In this document: piece after piece, positions 1-5,645 of the stretch
Layout of the letters: each line of letters starts with the position of its first letter
Position numbering within the stretch: the stretch's first letter is position 1
Assembly (NCBI GenBank): GCA_002436485.1
Contig: DJMK01000171.1
Location: 1-7,683 of the forward strand
DNA length: 7,683 nucleotides
Direction of reading: 5' to 3'
Source: Proteobacteria bacterium UBA6492
GTDB lineage: Bacteria; Pseudomonadota; Gammaproteobacteria; UBA6429; Thiohalophilaceae
Translations under genes and position numbers: made by a program
Notes under the pieces: model-generated
What the model was told of the DNA's origin: nothing
The model's database searches: none
Seen by the model: only the letters and a program-made list of their open reading frames with translations

Positions 1-1222
1 TTTCCGCTTCTTCTTCAGGCGGCAGATCATACAGGTCTTTATCCATGGCTTCACCCGGATGGATCTTGTTCTGAATACCATCCAGTCCGGCCATCATCAT
101 GGCGGCGAACGCAAAGTATGGATTAGCCGTAGGATCTGGGAAACGCACTTCGATACGGCGTGCTTTCGGGCTAGATACGTAAGGAATACGAATAGACGCC
201 GAACGGTTGCGGGCAGAGTAGGCCAGCATGACCGGTGCTTCGAATCCAGGTACCAGACGCTTGTAGCTGTTGGTGGATGCGTTGGTGAATGCATTTAATG
301 CACGGGCATGTTTGATGATACCGCCAATATAGAACAACGCGGTTTCAGACAGGCCGCCATATTGGTTACCGGCGAAAATGTTTTCACCATCTTTGGCCAG
401 GGACTGGTGAACGTGCATGCCGTTACCATTATCACCTACCAGTGGTTTAGGCATGAAGGTGGCGGTTTTGCCATAAGCGTGCGCGACGTTTTGTACAACA
501 TATTTCAGGATCTGGTTTTGGTCGGCACGGGTTACCAGAGTATTGAACACGGTACCGATTTCGCACTGACCCGCGGTAGCTACTTCGTGGTGATGTACTT
601 CAGTGATGACTCCCATTTCTTCCAGGGCCAGGCACATGGCGGAACGAATGTCATGTAATGAATCTACTGGTGGAACCGGAAAGTAGCCGCCTTTTACACC
701 AGGGCGGTGACCAATGTTGCCGTCATCGTATACGCGTTCGGAGTTCCATTCTGATTCTTCAGAATCAATTTTGTAGAACGCGCCGCTCATGTTTGCACCC
801 CAGCGGACATCATCGAGGATGAAGAACTCTGGCTCCGGGCCAAAATAAACGGTATCGGCAATGCCGGTAGATTTTAAATATGCTTCTGCACGGAGCCCAA
901 GAGAGCGAGGATCACGTTCATAACCCTGTCCAGTTGATGGTTCAACGACGTTACAACGCAGGATCAAAGTGTTCTCATCTGAAAAAGGGTCCATTACCGC
1001 AGTGTCTGCGTCAGGCATAAGAATCATGTCAGATTCGTTAATGCCTTTCCAGCCAGAAATGGAAGAACCGTCGAACATTTTGCCATCAGTAAAAACATCC
1101 TCTGTTACCTGGTGGTGTGGTACAGACACGTGCTGCTCTTTGCCCCGGGTGTCGGTAAAGCGGAAATCGATAAACTTCACGTCCTTTTCTTTAATCATTT
1201 TTAAAACGTCGCTAGCGGACAT
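1..1222 (-). CDS. glnA: Glutamine synthetase type I (GSI-beta), C-terminus cut by window edge
   Basis: Makes glutamine from glutamate, ammonium and ATP in the cytoplasm; the family forms dodecamers. About 407 codons are present of a usual ~469. Visible landmarks, each one higher than E. coli mature numbering because Met is counted: the Asp51 loop (FDGSS), metal/substrate glutamates E130 and E132 (GPEPEFF), E213 and E221, H270 in NGNGMHVHQS, R340 (RSASIRIP) and E358 (RRIEVRFPDP). Tyr398 in DKDLYDLPPE matches the tyrosine adenylylated by GlnE, so post-translational control is likely retained; this is the GSI-beta subtype. The ATG at 1222 is supported by an excellent Shine-Dalgarno, GAGGAGG (1229-1235), six bases upstream. 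No frameshift is seen. Only about 60 C-terminal residues lie outside the window. Upstream sequence carries sigma-54 and NtrC-like elements, so induction under nitrogen limitation is expected. Confidence 0.98.
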   Translation of the reverse strand, partial: MSASDVLKMIKEKDVKFIDFRFTDTRGKEQHVSVPHHQVTEDVFTDGKMFDGSSISGWKGINESDMILMPDADTAVMDPFSDENTLILRCNVVEPSTGQGYERDPRSLGLRAEAYLKSTGIADTVYFGPEPEFFILDDVRWGANMSGAFYKIDSEESEWNSERVYDDGNIGHRPGVKGGYFPVPPVDSLHDIRSAMCLALEEMGVITEVHHHEVATAGQCEIGTVFNTLVTRADQNQILKYVVQNVAHAYGKTATFMPKPLVGDNGNGMHVHQSLAKDGENIFAGNQYGGLSETALFYIGGIIKHARALNAFTNASTNSYKRLVPGFEAPVMLAYSARNRSASIRIPYVSSPKARRIEVRFPDPTANPYFAFAAMMMAGLDGIQNKIHPGEAMDKDLYDLPPEEEAE

Positions 1223-1324
1223 TATGAACCTCCTCAGTTAAGTAAAATTTGTAATCGTTTTAGTAACTCGTAAACACCGTAAATTTTTAATGTGTCTAGA
1301 TATCATTAAGAATTCCTGCCCTTG

Positions 1325-1340
1325 TGCAGAAAATATGCCC
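1325..1340 (-). promoter_or_regulatory. Sigma-54 (-24/-12) promoter of glnA
   Basis: Read on the minus strand the element is GGGCATATTTTCTGCA. It has the invariant GG, exactly ten intervening bases, then GC and a following A, as in the RpoN consensus TGGCACG-N4-TTGCW. The start of transcription would be near 1314, giving a leader of about 90 bases before the glnA ATG. The assignment is strengthened by the two NtrC-like sites at the right distance upstream and by the identity of the downstream gene. Some consensus positions differ (T and A in place of C and G after the CA). Confidence 0.75.
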
Positions 1341-1383
1341 AAGGAAATATTTCTTAATTTTCAATAACTTCAAGCAAGGGGAA

Positions 1384-1399
1384 TGGGTAAGACTACCCA
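1384..1399. repeat. Short perfect palindrome in the glnA control region
   Basis: TGGGTA-AGAC-TACCCA forms six-base arms around a four-base centre. It lies about 78 bases upstream of the predicted glnA start, between the NtrC-like sites and the promoter. It does not match the NtrC dyad. It may be an operator for another regulator or chance; nothing in the sequence identifies a protein for it. Confidence 0.45.
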
Positions 1400-1403
1400 G
1401 GCA

Positions 1404-1420
1404 TGCGCTATAATGGTGCA
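1404..1420. promoter_or_regulatory. NtrC-like binding site, proximal
   Basis: The 17-base sequence TGCGCTATAATGGTGCA matches the NtrC dyad TGCACC-N5-GGTGCA perfectly in one half (GGTGCA) and at four of six positions in the other (TGCGCT). Its centre is about 98 bases upstream of the predicted sigma-54 start, a normal distance for an enhancer-binding activator. In E. coli glnA the paired strong sites sit near -108 and -140. Confidence 0.68.
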
Positions 1421-1433
1421 TTTATTTGCTTTT

Positions 1434-1450
1434 TGCATTAATTTGGTGCA
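1434..1450. promoter_or_regulatory. NtrC-like binding site, distal
   Basis: The sequence TGCATTAATTTGGTGCA has the same 17-base layout, with a perfect GGTGCA half and TGCATT opposite it. Its centre is 30 bases from that of the proximal site, close to three helical turns. Both dimers would therefore lie on the same face of the DNA, as needed for NtrC oligomer formation. Confidence 0.7.
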
Positions 1451-1509
1451 TTCCTTTCACGTCCCTCATACGACCTTTTTTGATGAGTCTCCTTCACCGC
1501 AGCCCTTCA

Positions 1510-1535
1510 CTGTCAACATTGCTTGTTGTTAACAG
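1510..1535. repeat. Stem-loop downstream of the CDF transporter gene
   Basis: Nine-base arms, CTGTCAACA and TGTTAACAG, pair around an eight-base loop, with one mismatch at the DNA level that becomes a G-U pair in the minus-strand RNA. It starts about 30 bases after the transporter stop codon, the position of a terminator. It is AT-rich and no U-run follows on the minus strand, so it is not a canonical intrinsic terminator. It could be a weak stop or an RNA-stabilising hairpin. Confidence 0.35.
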
Positions 1536-1566
1536 CACAGCTTAATATCAGGCTTTACGGTGCTTG

Positions 1567-2763
1567 CTAGTGAAACAGAACTTTTACGTCTGCCACGTCG
1601 TGCTCTTCCTTGCCGGCACGAATCATCATTTCTGAGACTTCGAGGGCTTTCTCCCGGCTGACCATCTTCTCCAGGGGTAATGTTACCTCGACATGGATTT
1701 TACCGTCTAGATAGTGGAGGGTAATATTGTCAATCAGGGTGCTTTCGGGGATGGATTGCCAGCGATTTTTCAGCCGTTTTTCGGTTTCCATGCGCTCAGG
1801 AAGGTTATCTGAAGGGGTTACCTGCTCATCGTCTTCCGGATCAATATGGACCATCACATCGGTAATGTCGTCAATCTCGGCTATAAGTTGTTCCCGTACT
1901 TTTTCACCTATATAGTGGCCTTCTGACACGCTGACTTTCGGGTCAACCAGCACGTGGACATCGACCAGGGCATCGCCACCCATACGCCGTGTGCGAAGCG
2001 TGTGCAGTTCGCGTACCCCATCCACCCCCAGGATTTTGTCATTAATCGTCTTTACCAGTTCAGGTTCCACGCTTTCATCCACCAGTTCACGCGCGCTTTG
2101 CACGCATAATTCCCAGCCTATTTTGGCGATCATCAGGCTTACACCAATGGCGGCGATGGCATCCAACGAGTGGAATCCCAGCAAAGTACCGCCGACGCCG
2201 AGTAATACGATGACTGAGGATACTGCATCGGAGCGATGGTGCCAGGCGTTGGCGCGTAACATTCTGGATTTATATTTTCTGGCATAGCCGATGGTGTAGT
2301 GATACAGAAATTCATTGGCCACAATGGAAATAAACGCCACCATTAACGCCAGCACACCAGGATGCAGCAATTCATCAGGTTCCATGATGCGGCGAAAGGC
2401 ATCTATGGTCATTCCGCCTGCTACGATAATGAGCAGCATGCCTAATGCAATAGTGACCAGGGTTTCGATACGGCCATGACCGTAGGGGTGATTTTCGTCC
2501 GCATCTTTGGCAGAGTGTTTAGCGGCGAACAATACGAGGCCGTCACTGAGCAGATCAGACAGAGAATGAATACCGTCTGCGATTAAAGATTGTGACTGGC
2601 CGAGATAGCCAAACACGATTTTAATTACGGTAAGAAACAGATTGATGCCGGCGCCGACAAGCGTAACTTTTTTAGTGTCCCTGTAACGTGATTCGCTGGT
2701 GAGAACTTCGTTGTCACCAGAATTCGAATGCGCGTTATGATGATGGTGTAGACCCAAGCCCAT
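1567..2763 (-). CDS. Cation diffusion facilitator (CDF) family divalent metal exporter
   Basis: Inner-membrane antiporter that exports a divalent cation (Zn, Fe, Cd or Mn class) against protons. About six hydrophobic helices fall between residues 33 and 217. The metal site pairs H66-x3-D70 in helix 2 with H175-x3-D179 in helix 5, a two-His/two-Asp set typical of zinc-type members, although substrate cannot be fixed from this alone. The NHPYGHGRIE signature (91-100) follows helix 2. Residues ~223-310 form the usual ferredoxin-like cytoplasmic domain. At 398 residues it is some 90 longer than most bacterial members, and the extra tail (~335-398) reads like a second, related beta-alpha-beta domain. 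The N-terminus has a HHHH cluster at residues 6-9. The ATG overlaps the end of the TusA-like gene by 29 bases and has only a close, weak GAGGT upstream, so translation is probably coupled. It is the last gene of the cluster. Confidence 0.93.
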   Translation of the reverse strand: MGLGLHHHHNAHSNSGDNEVLTSESRYRDTKKVTLVGAGINLFLTVIKIVFGYLGQSQSLIADGIHSLSDLLSDGLVLFAAKHSAKDADENHPYGHGRIETLVTIALGMLLIIVAGGMTIDAFRRIMEPDELLHPGVLALMVAFISIVANEFLYHYTIGYARKYKSRMLRANAWHHRSDAVSSVIVLLGVGGTLLGFHSLDAIAAIGVSLMIAKIGWELCVQSARELVDESVEPELVKTINDKILGVDGVRELHTLRTRRMGGDALVDVHVLVDPKVSVSEGHYIGEKVREQLIAEIDDITDVMVHIDPEDDEQVTPSDNLPERMETEKRLKNRWQSIPESTLIDNITLHYLDGKIHVEVTLPLEKMVSREKALEVSEMMIRAGKEEHDVADVKVLFH

Positions 2764-2983
2764 TCACCTCAATACTGATCGTAATGTCGTGGTTTGCATG
2801 ATTGATGTCGAGGACCTTGTGTCCATTGATTCTGCACCAGGCGGGTATGTCGTGTTCAGCGCCAGGGTCGGTACAGACAACTGAAAGTATATCGCCGTTA
2901 TTCAAGTTTTTAATGGTGTCCTGCGTTTTTATAACCGGCATTGGGCACAGCAATCTTCTCGCATCGAGATGGTGCGTGCTCAT
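2735..2983 (-). CDS. TusA-family sulfur carrier / sulfurtransferase
   Basis: Small (82-residue) cytoplasmic protein of the TusA/SirA fold, which carries persulfide sulfur on a cysteine. The hallmark N-terminal motif is present: LDARRLLCPMPV, with the CPxP cysteine at residue 13. Length matches the family (E. coli TusA has 81). Two further cysteines lie at about residues 37 and 49, outside the motif. Its start codon overlaps the stop of the upstream PP-loop gene in an ATGA arrangement, and its own 3' end overlaps the CDF start. It is therefore firmly embedded in the operon. The neighbouring tRNA-thiolation-like enzyme makes sulfur delivery to that enzyme the most economical role. Paralogues also serve molybdenum cofactor synthesis and sulfur oxidation, so I leave the gene symbol open. 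Confidence 0.9.
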   Translation of the reverse strand: MSTHHLDARRLLCPMPVIKTQDTIKNLNNGDILSVVCTDPGAEHDIPAWCRINGHKVLDINHANHDITISIEVNGLGSTPSS

Positions 2984-4089
2984 AGGATCCAGTCTCCCGG
3001 AATGTCTTCCACAGCGATGGGGTTTACGGTTACATTTTTACTGATGCCCTGCTTATCAACGATGGCAATTTCCACTGCATCGGCATCCCGTCCCTGGCTG
3101 TAACGTGCAACAAGCCTGGCAGCGAGTTGCAGGTCGTTATCATTTACATCACCGTCAATCAAAGCCAATGGACCGCCGTGGCTGATGGTTTTCAAATGAA
3201 CAAATTCTTTTCGATAACCCTCGAGGAATCGGCTTTCCCCTTCTTCCCGGCTGATGATCAATTTGAAATGTGACCTGGGTCTTAGGTGCCTGCCGACTTT
3301 AAGCAGCATGATATCATCCAACTCGTAATCACGCGTGCCGCGATTACCCCACAGGTCGGTTAATTTTCGGGTATAGTTGGCATCGGTGAGAAAGCAGCAG
3401 CCTCCGGCGGGTTGCGCATAATCTTTAAAACCATATTTTTCAGCTAAGGCCATTTGTGGTTTTCTGGATCGACCATGCAGGTCGAGTAGTTTCTCCCTGT
3501 CGATCCAGCCTTCCCGTTCCGGCAGCGTTGGTGGTAATTTCTTTGCACACAGCGGCCGTAATAACAGGTCGCCGGCGCCCGATTCTCTCTGTATCACAGG
3601 CATGGTATCTTTGCGTTGGGACATGGGGCGCTGCCCCATCACTTCACCGGTAATGATAAAGTCAAAGTCGTTTTCCTTAATCCACTCATAGGCCTTGCCT
3701 ACCATGAAGCCCTTGCAATCCAGGCAGGGATTCATGTTGGCACCGTAACCGTGTTTAGGGTTGAGTACAACTGATTTGTAAGGTTCGATAACGTCCACGA
3801 TGTGCAGTTTGATACCGAGTTGTTCGGCTACCCAAAGGGCATTGTTGCGCTTGGGTTTGGTCTTGTCTTTTTTGCGAATGGCGTGGGTATGACCCTCCAC
3901 GCAAAAACCGGTGAAAAAATTGATACCCTCGACATGAATACCCAGTTCCATCACCAGCCTGGTAGCGAGCATGGAGTCAAGGCCGCCAGATATCAGGGCC
4001 ACCGCTTTACGTTTCTGCGTAGTCGAGGTTTCTTTGTATGCTGCACGGTTATTCATGTCATATACCACGTGTCTTTTACCACCTTTCAT
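2980..4089 (-). CDS. ThiI/MnmA-like PP-loop ATPase, probable tRNA thiolation enzyme with NFACT-R-like tail
   Basis: Predicted to adenylate a base (probably in tRNA) and replace an oxygen with sulfur. The ATP-pyrophosphatase loop SGGLDS is at residues 34-39. Two cysteine pairs follow: NPCLDCK (C122, C125) and GGCCFL (C231, C232). They are placed like the alternate cysteines of MnmA/ThiI enzymes, or could bind a metal or Fe-S cluster. The region ITGEVMGQRPMSQ (~146-158) is typical of this ThiI-like branch. From about residue 262 the sequence (KVGRHLR, then KLIISREEGE) resembles the NFACT-R RNA-binding domain known to be fused to such enzymes. The usual ThiI THUMP domain is absent. The ATG at 4089 has AGGA ten bases upstream; an in-frame Met at residue 12 is an alternative. 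It is the first gene of the cluster with TusA and a CDF exporter. Older databases may call it a tRNA 2-thiouridylase/methyltransferase; the exact modified base is unknown. Confidence 0.85.
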   Translation of the reverse strand: MKGGKRHVVYDMNNRAAYKETSTTQKRKAVALISGGLDSMLATRLVMELGIHVEGINFFTGFCVEGHTHAIRKKDKTKPKRNNALWVAEQLGIKLHIVDVIEPYKSVVLNPKHGYGANMNPCLDCKGFMVGKAYEWIKENDFDFIITGEVMGQRPMSQRKDTMPVIQRESGAGDLLLRPLCAKKLPPTLPEREGWIDREKLLDLHGRSRKPQMALAEKYGFKDYAQPAGGCCFLTDANYTRKLTDLWGNRGTRDYELDDIMLLKVGRHLRPRSHFKLIISREEGESRFLEGYRKEFVHLKTISHGGPLALIDGDVNDNDLQLAARLVARYSQGRDADAVEIAIVDKQGISKNVTVNPIAVEDIPGDWIL

Positions 4090-4168
4090 TTACTACATTG
4101 TCCTGCATAGTTATAAACAAAATTTCACATTTGGGTGTTGCCGGGATGAAATTACCAACATAGAAACC

Positions 4169-4181
4169 TGCCAGTCTGGCA
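4169..4181. repeat. Perfect 13-bp palindrome before the PP-loop gene
   Basis: TGCCAG-T-CTGGCA is a perfect inverted repeat in the 131-base gap between the 183-residue hypothetical gene and the PP-loop gene, about 80 bases before the latter's ATG. It could be an operator, or a short hairpin at the end of the upstream transcript. No U-run follows, so a classic terminator is unlikely. A possible -10 box (TATAAC, 4115-4110 on the minus strand) lies between it and the gene, without a convincing -35. Confidence 0.45.
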
Positions 4182-4220
4182 AGCCGCTAATTTTAACCTA
4201 ATTGACTGAAGTTTACTGCG

Positions 4221-4772
4221 TTAGTGTCGGTGTCTTTTTGACGGCAGGGTTTGGGTCGCGTCCTTTTCAGGTTGCAGGTGGTCAGATTGCGCATGGATGA
4301 AGAACGGTGTGCCATCGTGGTTTTGGTGACGTTCCCCTAGCTGTTTCATGGTTTTAAGCAAGTCGCGCAATGAAGCAAAAGACTGGGATAATCTGAAATA
4401 CAGGCCGGAAAATTCATGTTCCTGTACCACGGCCAGCTGCTCGTAGGCGCCGCAACCCAGTTGGGTGAAATATGACTCACTGACACGTTTGCGACGTGCC
4501 CGATGAGGGAAAAATCCCGCATGCAACAGGCAGACATCGCCCACGTCACGCAGTTTATCGCACTGGCTCTGTCCGGTGGACAGCAGGCTTTCGAGATATT
4601 CCCTGGCAAGAATCCTGGCGGCAATGTCTGGTTTATTGAGGAACCGCATCAACAGGAAAACCAGGTAACTTTGCAGCTCTTCGTCCAGGAAATAATTCGC
4701 CACGCTTTCTGCTTCACAGACCAGCGAGTGCCATTGTGCAGTTTGAGTGGGGTGAATTACCAGTCGTTGCAT
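4221..4772 (-). CDS. Conserved-looking hypothetical protein, 183 residues
   Basis: I do not recognise this protein. It appears soluble and helix-rich: no signal peptide and no clear membrane span are seen. The N-terminal half contains a hydrophobic-patterned segment (about residues 29-64, from FLDEELQSYLVFLLMRF) that could be an amphipathic helical bundle. The middle has CLLHAGFFPHRARRKR (81-96), a notable His/Arg-rich patch, then LGCGAYEQL (105-113). Cysteines sit at 19, 71, 81 and 107. The tail (~160-183) is polar, likely disordered, and ends KRHRH. The ATG has AGGA five bases upstream, and the frame is open with balanced codon use, so I take it as a real gene. It stands alone between plsY and the PP-loop gene, with 151 and 131 bases of flanking sequence. 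It may or may not be co-transcribed with the PP-loop cluster. Confidence 0.8.
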   Translation of the reverse strand: MQRLVIHPTQTAQWHSLVCEAESVANYFLDEELQSYLVFLLMRFLNKPDIAARILAREYLESLLSTGQSQCDKLRDVGDVCLLHAGFFPHRARRKRVSESYFTQLGCGAYEQLAVVQEHEFSGLYFRLSQSFASLRDLLKTMKQLGERHQNHDGTPFFIHAQSDHLQPEKDATQTLPSKRHRH

Positions 4773-4809
4773 ATTAATCCTAAGTACTTAATCTACCTGA
4801 TTATTTAGG

Positions 4810-4837
4810 GTATCGGCTATGCAATTTGGTTCCTTTA
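4810..4837 (-). promoter_or_regulatory. Weak FliA (sigma-28)-like promoter before the hypothetical gene
   Basis: On the minus strand TAAA (4837-4834) is followed, after 16 bases, by GCCGATAC (4817-4810), about 37 bases before the hypothetical gene's ATG. The -10 half matches the sigma-28 consensus GCCGATAA at seven of eight positions. The spacing is one base longer than usual, and the rest of the -35 half (GGAA instead of GTTT) is poor. Tentative only. Confidence 0.3.
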
Positions 4838-4923
4838 GTGTGCTAACTGATTGAAAATAAAGGGGGTGTCGATGTCTAGGGCGCAGGAAAATGGACAAAA
4901 AGGATCATCTGGTCGGCAAAGCG

Positions 4924-5511
4924 CTAATCTTCGGTACCTTCAATCAGTTTCAGGATATTAGAGCGGTGACGCAGGATCAGCATGATGCTCATGGCGAGTG
5001 AAACAATGGTCAATTGAAAATTTGCAGTGACCATCCAGAAATAAAATGGCGCCAATGTGGCAGCGATTAACGCAGAAAGTGACGAGATTTTGGAGAGCCA
5101 GGCGACAAATAACCAGGTGAATAACACCAGACCGCCAGTGAGCCAGGAAATACCCAATATAGCGCCAAATGCGGTCGCCACTCCTTTTCCGCCGCGAAAT
5201 TGAAAAAATACCGGGTAAAGGTGGCCCAGAAAAGCCGCGAAGCCAACGAGTCCCAGCAATGTGAGCGGCAAGTCGAGCATGTGCCCGATTAGTACGGGGA
5301 TGAGTCCTTTTAATGCATCACCTGCCAGTGTGATGGCGGCCGCTTTTTTCCCGCCTAGCCGGAGAACATTGGTCGCACCCGGGTTGTTGGAACCTTCCGT
5401 ACGCGGGTCTGGGAGGGCCATCAGTTTACACACAACGATAGCGGTGGAGATGGATCCCAGTAAGTAGGCGACAACGATTAGAACAAAAAATATGAGGCTT
5501 GTGACTTCCAT
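4924..5511 (-). CDS. plsY: Acyl-phosphate:glycerol-3-phosphate acyltransferase PlsY
   Basis: Integral inner-membrane enzyme that transfers an acyl group from acyl-phosphate (made by PlsX) to glycerol-3-phosphate, giving lysophosphatidate, the first committed step of phospholipid synthesis. At 195 residues it has normal length. All three conserved loops are visible: GSISTA (19-24), EGSNNPGATNVLR (39-51), the phosphate-binding-type glycine-rich segment, and GHLYPVFFQFRGGKGVAT (96-113). DALKG (65-69) and the C-terminal RHRSNI (181-186) are also typical. Hydrophobic segments around 5-28, 55-77, 82-100, 115-140 and 145-180 fit the usual multi-span topology. The ATG at 5511 gives the canonical N-terminus, although no strong Shine-Dalgarno precedes it. 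The gene diverges from folB across 134 bases, an arrangement also found in E. coli. Confidence 0.97.
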   Translation of the reverse strand: MEVTSLIFFVLIVVAYLLGSISTAIVVCKLMALPDPRTEGSNNPGATNVLRLGGKKAAAITLAGDALKGLIPVLIGHMLDLPLTLLGLVGFAAFLGHLYPVFFQFRGGKGVATAFGAILGISWLTGGLVLFTWLFVAWLSKISSLSALIAATLAPFYFWMVTANFQLTIVSLAMSIMLILRHRSNILKLIEGTED

Positions 5512-5559
5512 AGGCGTTAAAAGACAAGTTGACTGATGTTTTGGTAAATCTCAGGAATA

Positions 5560-5589
5560 TTGGATTACCCTTGTTGAAATGGCTATAGT
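5560..5589 (+). promoter_or_regulatory. Possible sigma-70 promoter of folB-folK
   Basis: TTGGAT (5560-5565) and TATAGT (5584-5589) are separated by 18 bases on the plus strand and would start transcription near 5596, about 50 bases before the folB ATG. Each hexamer has two mismatches or fewer to TTGACA/TATAAT. It is the best candidate in the plsY/folB gap, but such matches arise by chance. Confidence 0.4.
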
Positions 5590-5601
5590 GTATCCGGTTT
5601 C

Positions 5602-5616
5602 AGATACATGGTATCT
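5602..5616. repeat. Perfect palindrome in the folB leader
   Basis: AGATAC-ATG-GTATCT has six-base perfect arms. A further GTATC at 5590-5594 can pair with the GATAC at 5603-5607, so the three copies could form alternative hairpins. It lies just past the predicted folB start, where a bound repressor would block transcription or the RNA could fold. No regulator is identified. Confidence 0.45.
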
Positions 5617-5645
5617 ATTATTATCCAAAATTGGTGGAAAAGTGA

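Larger units (their letters stand above)
1223..1566 (-). promoter_or_regulatory. glnA control region (intergenic)
   Basis: This 344-base stretch lies between the glnA start and the end of the upstream metal-transporter gene. It contains no credible open reading frame. From glnA outward it holds an AT-rich leader of about 90 bases, a -24/-12 promoter, an AT-rich segment, a short palindrome, two NtrC-like sites, and a weak stem-loop near the end of the neighbouring gene. A poor match to the IHF consensus lies at 1359-1371, between the NtrC-like sites and the promoter, where a DNA bend would be expected. That last point is only suggestive because two consensus positions differ. Confidence 0.8.

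Noticed and set aside
59..658. Two plus-strand open frames (59-298 and 308-658) opposite glnA
   Set aside because: They lie antisense to highly conserved glutamine synthetase codons, resemble no family, and are shadows of glnA.
969..1241. Plus-strand 90-codon frame at the 5' end of glnA
   Set aside because: Antisense to the glnA N-terminus, with low-complexity Ser-rich translation and no ribosome-binding site.
1510..1535. Intrinsic terminator of the CDF operon
   Set aside because: The stem is AT-rich with a wobble pair, and no U-run follows in the minus-strand direction; kept only as a stem-loop.
2739..2748. HHHH at the start of the CDF protein as a cloning-tag or vector artefact
   Set aside because: The cluster is encoded within the natural overlap with the TusA-like gene, and His-rich N-termini are common in CDF transporters.
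1567..2763. Magnetosome MamB/MamM protein
   Set aside because: General CDF similarity only; no other magnetosome gene is present and the gene sits in a sulfur-relay operon.
2735..2983. Sulfur-oxidation TusA of an rhd-tusA-dsrE or hdr cluster
   Set aside because: None of those partner genes is in the window, and the adjacent PP-loop enzyme explains the gene better.
2980..4089. QueC or GuaA-type PP-loop enzyme
   Set aside because: The NPCxxC and GGCC cysteine pairs and the C-terminal tail fit the ThiI/MnmA-like branch, and the TusA neighbour supports a sulfur-transfer role.
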